Assembly (NCBI RefSeq): GCF_000968015.1
Contig: NZ_LACH01000001.1
Coordinates: forward strand, 186,001 to 250,000
DNA length: 64,000 nucleotides
Direction of reading: 5' to 3'
DNA from: Pseudomonas fluorescens
Lineage (GTDB): Bacteria > Pseudomonadota > Gammaproteobacteria > Pseudomonadales > Pseudomonadaceae
Below, in pieces: positions 1 through 9,578 of the stretch; positions within the stretch are counted from its first letter, which is position 1; each line of letters begins with the position of its first letter. The notes under the pieces are model-generated. The model was given only the letters and a program-made list of their open reading frames with translations, was not told the DNA's origin and searched no databases. Position numbers and translations under genes: made by a program.

Positions 1-552
1 CTGCTGTGCGACGAAGCCACTTCGGCGCTGGACCCGGAAACCACACAATCGATCCTCGGCCTGCTGCGCGAGATCAATCAACGCCTGGGCCTGACCATCG
101 TGCTGATCACCCACGAGATGGCGGTGATTCGCGATATCTGTGATCGGGTCGTCGTGCTGGAACACGGGAGAATCGTCGAACAAGGACCGGTCTGGGAAGT
201 CTTTGGCAACCCGCAGCACGAGGTCAGCAAAACCTTGCTGGCGCCGTTACAACACGGATTGCCAGAAGAACTGCAAAGCCGCTTGCAGGCACATCCACAG
301 TCTTCGGACGCCGCTGTTGTGCTGCGTTTGCAGTTCACCGGCAGCACCAGCGACGAGCCCGACCTGGCCGCGTTGTTCAGCGCCCTCGGTGGTCGCGTGC
401 GTTTGCTGCAAGGTGGCGTGGAACGGATTCAGGGCCATGCCCTCGGGCAATTGCTGCTGGCGGTGACCGATTCGCCCCTCGGCGCAGAGGAATTGCGTCA
501 ACGCGCCGGCCACTGGGCGCAACAGGTGGAGGTGCTGGGCTATGTGGTTTGA
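1..552 (+). CDS. metN: Methionine ABC transporter ATP-binding protein MetN (5' truncated by window edge)
   Basis: This is the C-terminal 183 residues of an ABC ATPase; the reading frame is open from base 1. The first residues, [12 protein letters not shown], are the Walker B and D-loop region, followed by the H-loop segment ITHEM. The last ~90 residues form an extra domain of the size and position of the NIL ligand-binding domain that marks MetN. The Walker A and signature motifs lie outside the window. The end overlaps metI by 11 bp, as expected for a coupled metNI operon that imports D/L-methionine across the inner membrane. A separate metQ-like binding protein gene lies at 11536-12318 on the other strand. 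Confidence 0.9.
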   Translation: MLCDEATSALDPETTQSILGLLREINQRLGLTIVLITHEMAVIRDICDRVVVLEHGRIVEQGPVWEVFGNPQHEVSKTLLAPLQHGLPEELQSRLQAHPQSSDAAVVLRLQFTGSTSDEPDLAALFSALGGRVRLLQGGVERIQGHALGQLLLAVTDSPLGAEELRQRAGHWAQQVEVLGYVV

Positions 553-1186
553 TCGCTTGCTGCAAGGCTTCATCGACACCTTCCTGATGGTCGGCGTGTC
601 GTCATTGATCGCGCTGCTGGCGGGCATTCCGCTGGCGGTGATTCTGGTCACCAGCTCCAAGGGCGGTATCTACGAAGCACCGGCGCTGAACCGCGCGCTG
701 GGTGCGTTCGTGAACCTGTTCCGCTCGATTCCGTTTCTGATTCTGATGGTGGCGCTGATTCCGTTTACGCGGCTGATCGTCGGCACCACGTATGGCGTTT
801 GGGCGGCCGTGGTGCCACTGACCATTGCTGCTACACCGTTCTTTGCGCGCATTGCCGAAGTCAGTCTGCGGGAGGTCGATCACGGGTTGATCGAAGCGGC
901 GCAGGCGATGGGTTGCCGGCGTTGGCATATCGTTTGGCATGTGTTGTTGCCTGAGGCATTGCCGGGGATTGTCGGTGGTTTCACGATTACGTTGGTGACG
1001 ATGATCAACTCGTCGGCCATGGCCGGGGCGATTGGTGCCGGTGGGTTGGGCGACATCGCTTATCGGTACGGATATCAGCGGTTTGATAGCCAGATCATGT
1101 TGACGGTGATTGTGTTGCTGGTGGTGTTGGTGGCGGCGATTCAGTTGGGCGGGGATCGGTTGGCTCGGGGATTGAACAAGCGTTGA
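542..1186 (+). CDS. metI: Methionine ABC transporter permease MetI
   Basis: The 214-residue inner-membrane permease has about five hydrophobic segments and a BPD_transp_1 EAA loop around residues 120-140 ([20 protein letters not shown]), where the ATPase docks. Length and loop match MetI. The ATG lies inside the metN end (11-bp overlap), preceded by a GGAGG-like sequence within metN, so translation is probably coupled. With MetN and a MetQ-type binding protein it should import methionine. No metQ follows it directly; a REP pair comes next. Confidence 0.9.
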   Translation: MWFDRLLQGFIDTFLMVGVSSLIALLAGIPLAVILVTSSKGGIYEAPALNRALGAFVNLFRSIPFLILMVALIPFTRLIVGTTYGVWAAVVPLTIAATPFFARIAEVSLREVDHGLIEAAQAMGCRRWHIVWHVLLPEALPGIVGGFTITLVTMINSSAMAGAIGAGGLGDIAYRYGYQRFDSQIMLTVIVLLVVLVAAIQLGGDRLARGLNKR

Positions 1187-1222
1187 GTCTGGCTCAAGCC
1201 TTTGGGCGTCAGTGATATTGCT

Positions 1223-1296
1223 ATCGCGAGCAAGCTCGCTCCCACATTGGATCTCGGGTGTTCACACAATCCCTGTGGGAGCGAGCTTGCTCGCGA
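1223..1296. repeat. REP pair (GAGCAAGCTCGCTCCCAC family)
   Basis: Two inverted copies of the REP core face each other (atcgcgagcaagctcgctcc and its complement) with a short spacer. It separates metI from the methyltransferase gene. Confidence 0.85.
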
Positions 1297-1364
1297 TGGC
1301 TGCGAAGCAGCCACCGGCGCCTTGGCGTATATTCGGCAAACTCACATTGCCTGCGCAGCCGACC

Positions 1365-1994
1365 ATGAAACAGACCCCCACCGACCTTGAGCAGATCACC
1401 TCCACCACTCTGAGCCATTACAACTCAGTGGCTGAGAGTTTTCGCGAAGGGACTCGCGATCATGATGTCAGCCAGAACATTGATGCGCTGCTGCGGCATA
1501 TTCAGGGGGAGGCACCGTTCGACATTCTCGACTTTGGCTGTGGGCCGGGTCGTGATTTGCAAACCTTCACGCGCATGGGCCACACCGCTGTCGGGCTTGA
1601 TGGCTCGGAGAAGTTTGCGCAGATGGCACGCGAAGACAGTGGTTGTGAGGTCTGGCAGCAAGATTTTCTGAAGCTGGATTTGCCGGCTGAGCGCTTTGAC
1701 GGGATCTTCGCCAATGCGGTGTTGTTTCATATTCCGCGTCAGGAACTGCCTCGGGTGTTGAAGGAATTGCGCGGGGCTTTGAAGCCAGGTGGCGTGTTGT
1801 TCAGTTCCAATCCGCGTGGCGAGAATCAGGAAGGGTGGAATGGGCCGCGTTATGGGGCGTACCACGATCTTGAGACGTGGCAGCAATTGCTGACGGCAGC
1901 GGGGTTTGTAGAGTTGGAGCATTACTACCGGCCGGCGGGGCTGCCTCGGGAGCAGCAGCCTTGGTTGGCGAGTGTTTGGCGTAAGCCTGTGTAG
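1365..1994 (+). CDS. Class I SAM-dependent methyltransferase
   Basis: The 209-residue protein has a Rossmann-type methyltransferase fold. Motif I is ILDFGCGPGRDL near residues 49-60, an acidic residue ends beta 2 (VGLDGSE), and a FDGIFANAVLFHIP segment corresponds to motif IV. The open frame extends upstream to 1212, but that part runs through the REP pair, so I prefer the ATG at 1365 (MKQTPTDLEQ). The family usually methylates small molecules or quinone-like substrates; the substrate cannot be read from the sequence. The gene stands alone between two REP pairs. Confidence 0.8.
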   Translation: MKQTPTDLEQITSTTLSHYNSVAESFREGTRDHDVSQNIDALLRHIQGEAPFDILDFGCGPGRDLQTFTRMGHTAVGLDGSEKFAQMAREDSGCEVWQQDFLKLDLPAERFDGIFANAVLFHIPRQELPRVLKELRGALKPGGVLFSSNPRGENQEGWNGPRYGAYHDLETWQQLLTAAGFVELEHYYRPAGLPREQQPWLASVWRKPV

Positions 1995-2026
1995 CCCATT
2001 CGGCCGCCATCGTCGGAACGCCGCCC

Positions 2027-2103
2027 GGAGCAAGCTCGCTCCCACAGAGAACCGCGTCCGTCTGGACAACTCAGTCAACTGTGGGAGCGAGCTTGCTCGC
2101 GAT
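2027..2103. repeat. REP pair
   Basis: Inverted copies of the GAGCAAGCTCGCTCCCACA core around a ~35-bp spacer. It lies between the convergent ends of the methyltransferase gene and the RND pump operon. Confidence 0.8.
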
Positions 2104-2121
2104 GAGCGCGTAGCGCTCGCC

Positions 2122-5100
2122 TTACTGCACCTCTTTCTTCGGCTCGCGGATTTTGTACCAGGCCACATAAAGCGCCGGCAAAAACAGCAACGTCAGCAAC
2201 GTCGCAATAATAATCCCGCCAATCATCGCGTAGGCCATCGGCCCCCAGAACACTTCCCGGGCGATCGGGATCATCCCCAGGCTCGCCGCCGCAGCCGTCA
2301 GCAGAATCGGCCGGCGACGATGCTCCGTGGCTTGCACCACCGCATCCCACGGTGCATGACCGTCCTTCTCCAAGGCATCGATCTGCGTCACCAGAATCAC
2401 CGAGTTGCGGATGATGATGCCGATCAGCGCCAGAATCCCCAGGATCGCCACAAAGCCCATCGGCGTGCCCGTCGGGATCAACGCTATCACCACGCCAATC
2501 AGCCCGAGTGGCGCGACGCTGGCCACCAGGAACAGCTTCTGCACGCTGTGCAGCTGGATCATCAGGAAGGTCGCCATCAAAAACAGCATCAACGGCACAA
2601 CCTTGGCAATCGGCCCCTGGGCCTTGCCGCTTTCTTCGACGGTGCCGCCAGTGGCGACCTGGTAACCCACCGGCAAACTGGCGGCGAATTTGTCGATGTC
2701 GGGCTGGAGTTGTTTCACCAGATCGGTCGGCTGAATTTCGTCGCGCACCGCAGCCTTGATGGTGATGGTCGGTTTGCGGTCGCGGCGCCAGACCAGCGGT
2801 TGCTCAAGTTCATAGCGCACGGAGGCGAAAGCCAGCAGCGGAATCGAGGTGCCGCCCGGCGTGACGATCTGCAAATTCTGCAGGGTTTCCGGGGTGCCGC
2901 GTTCGGCGTCTTCCGCACGCCCCACCACGTCGATCAGGTAGATATCGTCATCGACCTGAGTCACTGGCGCACCGACCACGATGCTGTTCATCAGGTTGGC
3001 CACGTCTTCCGACGACAGTCCCAATTGCCGTGCCTTGTCCTGTGCGATGTCGATGCGCAGGACTTTGCCCGGTTCGTTCCAGTCGTAAATGATTTCGCCG
3101 ATGTGAGTGTTTTTATCCAGTTCGGTGGCCAGGGCGATGGCGTGCTTGCGCACTTGATCGATGTCCTTGCCACTGACCCGGTACTGAATCGGCCGCCCTA
3201 CCGGCGGGCCCATTTCCAGCGCCTGGACGTAGCTGCCGATGCCGACAAAATCTTTGCGCAACCTCTCACGCAAACGTTGACTCAGGGCCTCACGCGATTC
3301 CAGCCCCTTGCTGACGATCACCAGTTGCGCGTAGTACGGGTTCTGAAGTTGCTGGTCGAGGGGCAGGTAGAAACGGATCGCACCTTCGCCGATGTAGGTG
3401 CTCCAGCGCACGATGTCCGGGTCGCCCTTGAGCGTCGCCTCGAGCTTGTCCACCGCCTTGCGGGTTTCGGCGATCGAGGCGTTTTGCGGCAGGTTCAGGT
3501 CGACGAGAATTTCCGGGCGGTCCGAGGACGGGAAGAACTGGTTCTGCACGAACTGCATGGAAAACACCGACGCCACAAACAGTGCAACGGTGATGCCGAT
3601 CGCCCACCAGCGATTGCGCATGGCCCAAAGCAAGCCGTAATTGAACGCCCGACCGATGCGCCCCGGTTCTGCATCGTGAGGTTTCACGTTGGCGCTGAGG
3701 ATGTGCACGCCGATCACCGGGGCGAACAGCACCGCGACAACCCACGACACGATCATGGCCACCGCAATCACCGCGAACAGCGTGAAGGTGTACTCGCCGG
3801 CCGAGCTGGCGTTCAGGCCGATGGGCACGAAACCGGCCACCGTCACCAACGTACCGGTCAACATCGGGAACGCGGTCGAGGTGTAGGCGAACGTGGCCGC
3901 CTGCTCCTTGGTCTCGCCCATTTCCAGGCGCGTGACCATCATCTCGACGGTGATCATCGCGTCATCCACCAGCAGCCCGAGCGCAATGATCAGCGCACCG
4001 AGGGAAATCCGCTGCATGGTGATGCCGCTGTATTCCATGAAGACGAAGACCATCGCCAGCACCAGCGGAATCGAGCACGCCACCACCAGACCGGCGCGCA
4101 CACCGAGGCTGATGAAGCTGACGATCAGCACGATCACCACCGCTTCGAACAGTGCGCTGGTAAAACCGCCGACGGCTTTTTCCACTACTTCAGCCTGATC
4201 GGAAACGTTGTGCACGCCGACGCCCACCGGCAGATCGGCGGTCAGGTCGGTCATGCGCTGGTGCAGCGCCTTGCCGAATGCCTGAATGTTGCCGCCCTTC
4301 TTCATCGCAATGGCGAGGCCGATGGCCGGATGGCCGTTAAAGCGGAACTCCGGTGTCGCTGGGTCAACGTAGCCACGACTGATTTCGGCGACGTCGGCCA
4401 AGCGGTAGAAACGGTCGTTGAGTCGCAGGTTGACGTTTTCCAGGTCCTTCTCAGAGGCAAACTGCCCCGTCGTACGCACGGAAATCCGCTCGGGACCGGC
4501 CTCGATCACCCCGGCCGGCGTCACCGCGTTTTGCGATTGCAGGCTCTGCACCACCTGGCGCTGATCGATGCCCAGCGCCGCCAGTTTGCGGGTGGAGAAG
4601 TTCAGGTAGAGGACTTCATCCTGCTCGCCGACCATCTCGACCTTGCCCAGCCCCGGCACTTCGCGGATCTCGGCGCGGACCTGCTCGACGTAATCGCGCA
4701 ATTGGCGCATCGACAAACCGTCGGCGGTAAAGGCGTACACCGAACCGAACACATCGCCGAACTCATCGTTGAATCCCGGTCCTTGCAGGCCTTGGGGAAA
4801 GTCGCCGCGAATGTCGTTGATCTTCTTGCGCACCTGGTACCAGATTTCCGGAATGTCCTTGGCGCTGGTGGTATCACGCAAGTTAACGAAAACCGTCGAC
4901 TCGCCGGGGCGGGTGTAGCTTTTCACGTAGTCGAGAGAGTCGAGTTCTTCGAGTTTTTTCTCGATCCGGTCAGTGACCTGCTTGAGGGTTTCCTCCTGGG
5001 TCGCGCCCGGCCAGCGGGTCTGGATCACCATGGTTTTGATGGTGAACGACGGGTCTTCCTCGCGGCCAAGGTTCAGGTACGAGAACACGCCCATCAGCAG

Positions 5101-5175
5101 CGCGACGAACATCAAATACCAGACAAACGACTGATGCTTGAGGGCCCATTCGGATAAGTTGAAACTCCCTTTCAT
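2122..5175 (-). CDS. triC: RND efflux transporter, inner-membrane pump (TriC-like)
   Basis: This 1017-residue protein has the length and architecture of an RND pump: an N-terminal TM segment, a large periplasmic porter domain, a TM bundle, then the same again. The TM4 motif GLLVDDAMITVE carries the two Asp residues of the proton relay. The start MKGSFNLSEWALKH and the REEDPSFTIKTMVI segment resemble TriC of P. aeruginosa as I recall it. The gene is last in an operon after two adaptor genes, the arrangement of TriABC, and overlaps the upstream adaptor by ATGA. No outer-membrane channel gene follows, which also fits TriABC since it borrows OpmH. Substrates are unknown here; triclosan export is known for P. 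aeruginosa TriABC. Confidence 0.8.
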   Translation of the reverse strand: MKGSFNLSEWALKHQSFVWYLMFVALLMGVFSYLNLGREEDPSFTIKTMVIQTRWPGATQEETLKQVTDRIEKKLEELDSLDYVKSYTRPGESTVFVNLRDTTSAKDIPEIWYQVRKKINDIRGDFPQGLQGPGFNDEFGDVFGSVYAFTADGLSMRQLRDYVEQVRAEIREVPGLGKVEMVGEQDEVLYLNFSTRKLAALGIDQRQVVQSLQSQNAVTPAGVIEAGPERISVRTTGQFASEKDLENVNLRLNDRFYRLADVAEISRGYVDPATPEFRFNGHPAIGLAIAMKKGGNIQAFGKALHQRMTDLTADLPVGVGVHNVSDQAEVVEKAVGGFTSALFEAVVIVLIVSFISLGVRAGLVVACSIPLVLAMVFVFMEYSGITMQRISLGALIIALGLLVDDAMITVEMMVTRLEMGETKEQAATFAYTSTAFPMLTGTLVTVAGFVPIGLNASSAGEYTFTLFAVIAVAMIVSWVVAVLFAPVIGVHILSANVKPHDAEPGRIGRAFNYGLLWAMRNRWWAIGITVALFVASVFSMQFVQNQFFPSSDRPEILVDLNLPQNASIAETRKAVDKLEATLKGDPDIVRWSTYIGEGAIRFYLPLDQQLQNPYYAQLVIVSKGLESREALSQRLRERLRKDFVGIGSYVQALEMGPPVGRPIQYRVSGKDIDQVRKHAIALATELDKNTHIGEIIYDWNEPGKVLRIDIAQDKARQLGLSSEDVANLMNSIVVGAPVTQVDDDIYLIDVVGRAEDAERGTPETLQNLQIVTPGGTSIPLLAFASVRYELEQPLVWRRDRKPTITIKAAVRDEIQPTDLVKQLQPDIDKFAASLPVGYQVATGGTVEESGKAQGPIAKVVPLMLFLMATFLMIQLHSVQKLFLVASVAPLGLIGVVIALIPTGTPMGFVAILGILALIGIIIRNSVILVTQIDALEKDGHAPWDAVVQATEHRRRPILLTAAAASLGMIPIAREVFWGPMAYAMIGGIIIATLLTLLFLPALYVAWYKIREPKKEVQ

Positions 5176-6239
5176 TGCGGGCTGTCCTCATCGATTTTTA
5201 CTTTTTGCCCCGGTTTCAGGCTATTCACGCCGGCACTGACCACTCGCTCGCCGGACTTCACGCCGTTGGCCAGGACCATCGTTGAATCCGTGCGGCTGAT
5301 CAGGCTGACGTCTCGCGGGGAAACGGTTTGGGTCTGCGGGTCAATGACCCAGATCCGCGATTTGCCATCGACCTCCTGGAGCGCGGTCAGGGGCAGTTCG
5401 ATACGCGGTTTGATCGTGGAGCTGAGGGTCACGCTGATCGCCGTGCCCAGGCGAAACCCCGGCGGCGTTTCGGCCAGTGTCAGGCGGGCGCGACGGGTAC
5501 GGGTGGCGCTTTGGGCTTGAGGTTCGATTTCGCGAACGATGGCAGTGGTGGTGATGCTCGGCTCGAGCTGGACGGCCACCTGAAACACCACGTCTTCCGG
5601 CAATTGGTCGACCAGGGTGTCCGGCAGGTCGATCACCGCTTCCTTGATGTCCGGCTGCGCCAGGGTCACCACTTGCTGGCCGGCGCTGACGACTTGCCCG
5701 GCTTCAGCATTCCACGCGGTGACGATGGCTTTGTGGTCGGCGCGCAGTTCGACATAGTTGAGCTGGTCCTTGGCCTGATCGACCGCAGCCTTCGCTTGAT
5801 CGAGAGAGGCCTGGGTGGTTTTGAGATCGGTTTGTGCGACGTCGAGTTGCGCCTGGGCACCCACGCCACGATCGAACAACTCTTGCTGGCGCCGGGCGTT
5901 GGCTTGGGCGTTGATGAGTTGCGCCTGGACGTTGGCCAGATCGCCCTGAGCGGAACGCAACTGGTTCTGTTGATCGGTGGGGTCGAGCGTGGCGAGCAAC
6001 GCACCTTTATCAACTTCGGCACCGACATCAACGTTACGGCTGGCAATGCGCCCCGGCACCCGGAACCCAACATTGCTTTCATAACGGGCCTGGATGCTGC
6101 CGGCGAAGCGGCCCAGATTTTCTTCGTCCAGGGACTGGACCTTGATGGACAACACCGGGCGCACTGGCTCCGGCGGCGGTTCTTTTTTCGAGCAGGCCAC
6201 CAGCATCACACCGGCACAAACCAGTAACAGACGCTTCAT
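5172..6239 (-). CDS. triB: RND efflux periplasmic adaptor lipoprotein (second of two, TriB-like)
   Basis: The 355-residue protein has a lipoprotein signal peptide with lipobox LVAC around residues 13-16. It then shows a lipoyl/barrel-sandwich segment, an alpha-hairpin rich in Q, A and D (about residues 85-165), and beta-barrel and membrane-proximal domains, as in HlyD-type adaptors. It bridges the RND pump and an outer-membrane channel. It overlaps both neighbours by ATGA, so the three genes are probably translated together. Two different adaptors in one operon is unusual for RND systems and is the basis for the TriAB comparison. Confidence 0.75.
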   Translation of the reverse strand: MKRLLLVCAGVMLVACSKKEPPPEPVRPVLSIKVQSLDEENLGRFAGSIQARYESNVGFRVPGRIASRNVDVGAEVDKGALLATLDPTDQQNQLRSAQGDLANVQAQLINAQANARRQQELFDRGVGAQAQLDVAQTDLKTTQASLDQAKAAVDQAKDQLNYVELRADHKAIVTAWNAEAGQVVSAGQQVVTLAQPDIKEAVIDLPDTLVDQLPEDVVFQVAVQLEPSITTTAIVREIEPQAQSATRTRRARLTLAETPPGFRLGTAISVTLSSTIKPRIELPLTALQEVDGKSRIWVIDPQTQTVSPRDVSLISRTDSTMVLANGVKSGERVVSAGVNSLKPGQKVKIDEDSPQ

Positions 6240-7339
6240 GGCTGGGCTCCCTCGGCTAAGTCCTTGTAGGTGTTTTCGGCGATTTCCACCTTCACGCCGG
6301 GGTGCAGCAACTGGCCGCCGGCGATGACGACTTTTTCGCCCCCCTTCAGACCGGCGCTGATGATCACTTTGCCGGTCAGGTAGCGACCGACAGTGACGGT
6401 GTGCAGCTGTGCCTTGCCTTCATCGTCCACCAGCCACACGGCCGGGTCGCTGAGATTTTTCGTCAGCGCCGACCAAGGCAGTTCGACCGCCGACTTGCCC
6501 GGCGTCTTGGCCGTGGCACTTACCACCGAACCGAGCTGCATGCCTTCCGGTAGTCCGTTGAGAGTGACTTTGACCTGCACCGTGCCAGTCTGCGCAGAGA
6601 CGGCCGGGGTGATTTCCCGAACGGTGCCGGTGGTTTTGATCTCAGGTTTGTCGAGCAGGCTGACGACCACCGTTTTACCCTCCGGCGGCTCTGTCAGCAG
6701 CGATTCGTAGACGTTGAACACCGCATCGCGCTCACCGTCCCGGGCCAGGCTGAAAATCGGCACGGTGGCCTGCACCACCTGGCCGACCTCGGCCTGACGT
6801 GCGGTAATCACCCCCGGTGCGTCGGCGACCAACGCGGTGTAGTTCAGTTGTTCACGGGCGTTGGCCAATTGCGCCTGGGCCGCCGTCAGGGCGCTTTGGC
6901 TGCTGCGCAAGGCGGCTTGGGCGGAATCGTATTCGCTTTGGCTGGTGTAGCCCTTGGGCAGGAGTTTTTGCTGGCGAACAAACGCGGCGGCGGTCTGTTT
7001 GACTCGGGCCTGTTCGGCAACAACCTGCGCCTGAGCCGAGTCGACGCTGGTTTGCAGGTCCTTGGGATCGAGCTTGGCCAGCACTTGTTTAGCCGAAACC
7101 CGATCACCGACATCGACTGTACGCTGGATGATCTTGCCGGCAACGCGGAACGACAGGTCGGTCTGGACCCGCGCCTGAACATCACCGGTCAGGGTCACCG
7201 TCGCCGCGTAATCCGCAGGTTTTACCTCTTGCACGAATACCCGCGGACGGTCCTTTTCGACCGGTTTTTTATCGCCACAGGCGCTCAGCAGGACAAGGAG
7301 GCTCAGGCCAACCACTGTTTTCAATCCGGGACCCACCAT
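6236..7339 (-). CDS. triA: RND efflux periplasmic adaptor lipoprotein (first of two, TriA-like)
   Basis: The 367-residue membrane fusion protein has lipobox LLSAC. The frame is open to a GTG at 7360, but the ATG at 7339 has AAAGGAG five bases upstream and places the signal peptide correctly (MVGPGLKTVVGLSLLVLLSA). A lipoyl-like half, an alpha-hairpin (about residues 85-165) and a beta-barrel follow. It is the first gene of the three-gene pump operon. It differs from the second adaptor throughout, so it is not a recent duplicate. No regulator gene lies upstream; the next ~260 bp hold no gene and then a REP array begins. Confidence 0.75.
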   Translation of the reverse strand: MVGPGLKTVVGLSLLVLLSACGDKKPVEKDRPRVFVQEVKPADYAATVTLTGDVQARVQTDLSFRVAGKIIQRTVDVGDRVSAKQVLAKLDPKDLQTSVDSAQAQVVAEQARVKQTAAAFVRQQKLLPKGYTSQSEYDSAQAALRSSQSALTAAQAQLANAREQLNYTALVADAPGVITARQAEVGQVVQATVPIFSLARDGERDAVFNVYESLLTEPPEGKTVVVSLLDKPEIKTTGTVREITPAVSAQTGTVQVKVTLNGLPEGMQLGSVVSATAKTPGKSAVELPWSALTKNLSDPAVWLVDDEGKAQLHTVTVGRYLTGKVIISAGLKGGEKVVIAGGQLLHPGVKVEIAENTYKDLAEGAQP

Positions 7340-7602
7340 GCAGACTCCTTTGCGTTGCACGTTCGTGCCAATGGCGATACGACTGTGAGCTTAGAACAGG
7401 GTTCCAAGGGTGCACCTCAGGGTTTGAAATAAAGCCTGGCGCACGATGACGTCGACAATAAAGCAGAATCGCGCACCCTGCAGCAGGAGGATCCGGAGTG
7501 CAATTGCATTGTGCTGGAGAGGAATCTGGGCCAAACCGGGGCAGCGGATACTGGATGAGCCGGCGTGGTATTGGCCGGACTAATCAGCGCCTGTTAAACC
7601 GA

Positions 7603-7943
7603 ATCGCGAGCAGGCTCGCTCCCACAGTTGACCGAGTTGTCCCGGCGGACGCGGTCTAATGTGGGAGCGAGCCTGCTCGCGAAGGCGGCCGAGAGATCAC
7701 TACGAAGATCAGGGAATCACCCCTGCCTCCCACAGCTGACCGAGTTGTCCCGGCGGACGCGGTCTAATGTGGGAGCGAGCCTGCTCGCGATGGCGGCCGA
7801 GAGATCACTACAAAGGTCAGATAATCACCCCTGCCTCCCACAGCTGACCGAGTTGTCCCGGCGGACGCGGTCTAATGTGGGAGCGAGCTTGCTCGCGATG
7901 GCGATCGGAAAGTCACTGCAAAGGTCAGGGAATCACCCCTGCC
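7603..7943. repeat. REP-containing tandem array, three 108-bp units
   Basis: After a REP half at 7603-7627, three direct units begin at 7620, 7728 and 7836. Each is 108 bp, starting TCCCACAG and ending AATCACCCCTGCC, with a REP core in the middle. Units 1 and 2 differ by only a few bases. The end of the unit is the last three codons plus stop of the amino-acid-binding protein gene (stop at 7933), so gene-end sequence is repeated in each unit. The rest of the 7340-7932 gap shows no gene. Confidence 0.85.
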
Positions 7944-8799
7944 ACTTCCCACCCTCGACAATCACGCTCTCAGGCTTGGTGTCATCGCTCAGTTCTTTAC
8001 GCACATATTGGTCATACAGTTTGAGCAGAAACTTCTCTTCACCCAGTTTCGCCAACTCGACATTCACCCAATCACGCAGTTCGATATTGCCCTTCTTCAC
8101 CGCCGGCGCAATCGGTGCTTCAGCGCCCAACGTCTGGGTCAGCACGCGGTAGCCAGGGTTCTGTTTCGCCCAGCTGAACAGCACCAGATTGTCCTGCGCA
8201 TACGCATCGCCGCGCCCATTGGCCAACGCTTGCAGAGATTCGGAGTTTTTCTCGAACTTCAGCAGTTTCCAGTCAGGGTGGTTCTTGGTCAGCCAGATAT
8301 CGGCCGTAGTGCCAGTGGTGACAATGGTGGTGCGGGTCGCCAGGTCATCAAGGTTTTTCACCGAACTGGCCTGCGGCACCAACGCCTGCACCGCCACCTT
8401 GAGGTTCGGATTGGTGAATTCCACCGCTTCCTTACGTTCCGGGGTAACGGTCATGTTGGCCAGAATCAAATCGACCTTGTCGCTTTGCAGGAACGGAATC
8501 CGGCTGGCCGGTTCTACCGCGACGAACTCGACCTTGTTCTCATCGCCCAGCAGATCTTTGGCGAATTGACGGCCTATGTCGGTATCGAAACCGACATAAC
8601 GCCCGGCTTCATTGACGAAACCAAACGGCGGTTTATCGGTGAAGACACCGACGATCAACTTGTCCCGGGCTTTGATTTTTTCCAGATAACTGGCACTGGT
8701 GGCCGCCGGTTTGGTGGGTTCTTCGGTTTTGTTGCAACCGGCCAGCAACGCGAGGCCGAGCAGCGGGAGTAGCAGCAGAGACGACTTGGCAGTTTTCAT
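7933..8799 (-). CDS. Polar amino acid ABC transporter substrate-binding lipoprotein (SBP family 3)
   Basis: This 288-residue lipoprotein has lipobox LLAGC after a hydrophobic signal. The mature part is a family 3 binding protein: KLIVGVFTDKPPFGF opens lobe 1, FDTDIGRQFAKDLLG and LILANMTVTPERKEAVEF are typical ligand-pocket segments. It binds an amino acid in the periplasm and delivers it to the permeases encoded upstream. It is last in a four-gene operon and overlaps the ATPase gene by ATGA. The exact ligand is not evident. A sulfur amino acid is a guess from the neighbouring methionine and sulfate genes. The stop codon lies inside the tandem array. Confidence 0.85.
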   Translation of the reverse strand: MKTAKSSLLLLPLLGLALLAGCNKTEEPTKPAATSASYLEKIKARDKLIVGVFTDKPPFGFVNEAGRYVGFDTDIGRQFAKDLLGDENKVEFVAVEPASRIPFLQSDKVDLILANMTVTPERKEAVEFTNPNLKVAVQALVPQASSVKNLDDLATRTTIVTTGTTADIWLTKNHPDWKLLKFEKNSESLQALANGRGDAYAQDNLVLFSWAKQNPGYRVLTQTLGAEAPIAPAVKKGNIELRDWVNVELAKLGEEKFLLKLYDQYVRKELSDDTKPESVIVEGGKWQG

Positions 8800-9578
8800 A
8801 GCAGTTCCAGTTCCTTTGTTTGAGTCGTTTTGGGTAGTGCGGCGACGTAGGAGAACTTCTCCAGGAACTGCTGCGCTCGTGCGGTTTGCGGGTTCGTAAA
8901 GAACATCTCGGGAGGGTTTTGCTCAAGGATTCGCCCGGCATCCATGAACACAATGCGGTCAGCCACGGCGCGGGCGAAGGCCATTTCGTGGGTGACGATC
9001 AACAGGGTCATGCCCTCGCGGGCCAGGCCCTGAATGACTTCCAACACTTCCTTGACCATTTCCGGGTCGAGGGCGGCGGTGACTTCATCGAACAACATGA
9101 CTTTCGGGTTCATGCACAGCGAACGGACGATGGCGATGCGTTGCTGCTGGCCACCCGAGAGCTGACGCGGGAAGGCATCGCGCTTGTCCGAAAGGCCCAC
9201 GCGCTCAAGCAACGCTTCGGCCTGGGCACAGGCCTCGCGGCGGTCGCGCTTCTGCACTTTGAGCGGGCCGAGCAGCAGGTTGTCGAGCACGCTCATGTGC
9301 GGGAACAGGTGGTAACTCTGGAATACCATGCCGATCTGCTGCCGCACTTCGCGCCAGTCGGTGCCCTTGTCCAGCAACTCGCGACCGGCAAAATTCAAGC
9401 TGCCGCTGTGGGCCACTTCAAGACCGTTGAGGCAGCGCAGCAAGGTGCTTTTGCCGCAGCCGCTGGGGCCGAGGATGACGATCACTTCGCCTGACTTCAC
9501 TTGCAGGTCGATGCCGTTAAGCACCTGCTGCTCGCCGAAAAACTTGTTGAAACCCTTGAACTCGATCAATGCGCTCAT
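8796..9578 (-). CDS. Polar amino acid ABC transporter ATP-binding protein
   Basis: The 260-residue ATPase has Walker A GPSGCGKST (about residues 37-45), Q-loop at VFQSYHLFP, signature LSGGQQQR, Walker B MLFDEVTAALDP and H-loop VTHEM. The motif set is that of the polar amino acid transporter family (GlnQ/HisP). It energises the two permeases encoded upstream and the binding protein downstream. ATGA overlaps on both sides indicate a tightly coupled operon. Confidence 0.9.
   Translation of the reverse strand: MSALIEFKGFNKFFGEQQVLNGIDLQVKSGEVIVILGPSGCGKSTLLRCLNGLEVAHSGSLNFAGRELLDKGTDWREVRQQIGMVFQSYHLFPHMSVLDNLLLGPLKVQKRDRREACAQAEALLERVGLSDKRDAFPRQLSGGQQQRIAIVRSLCMNPKVMLFDEVTAALDPEMVKEVLEVIQGLAREGMTLLIVTHEMAFARAVADRIVFMDAGRILEQNPPEMFFTNPQTARAQQFLEKFSYVAALPKTTQTKELELL

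Noticed and set aside
1972..5157. A 1061-codon open frame on the plus strand opposite the RND pump
   Set aside because: It is antisense to a clear RND transporter, has a His/Arg/Gln-rich composition typical of reversed high-GC coding sequence, and matches no family.
7345..7360. Sigma-54-like site TTGGCACGAACGTGCA before the first pump adaptor gene
   Set aside because: GG and GC are 9 bases apart instead of 10, and the motif overlaps the ribosome binding region, leaving no room for a leader.
7603..7943. Regular repeats suggesting a CRISPR array
   Set aside because: The whole 108-bp unit is repeated, including the would-be spacers, and it contains REP cores and a gene end; no cas gene is present.
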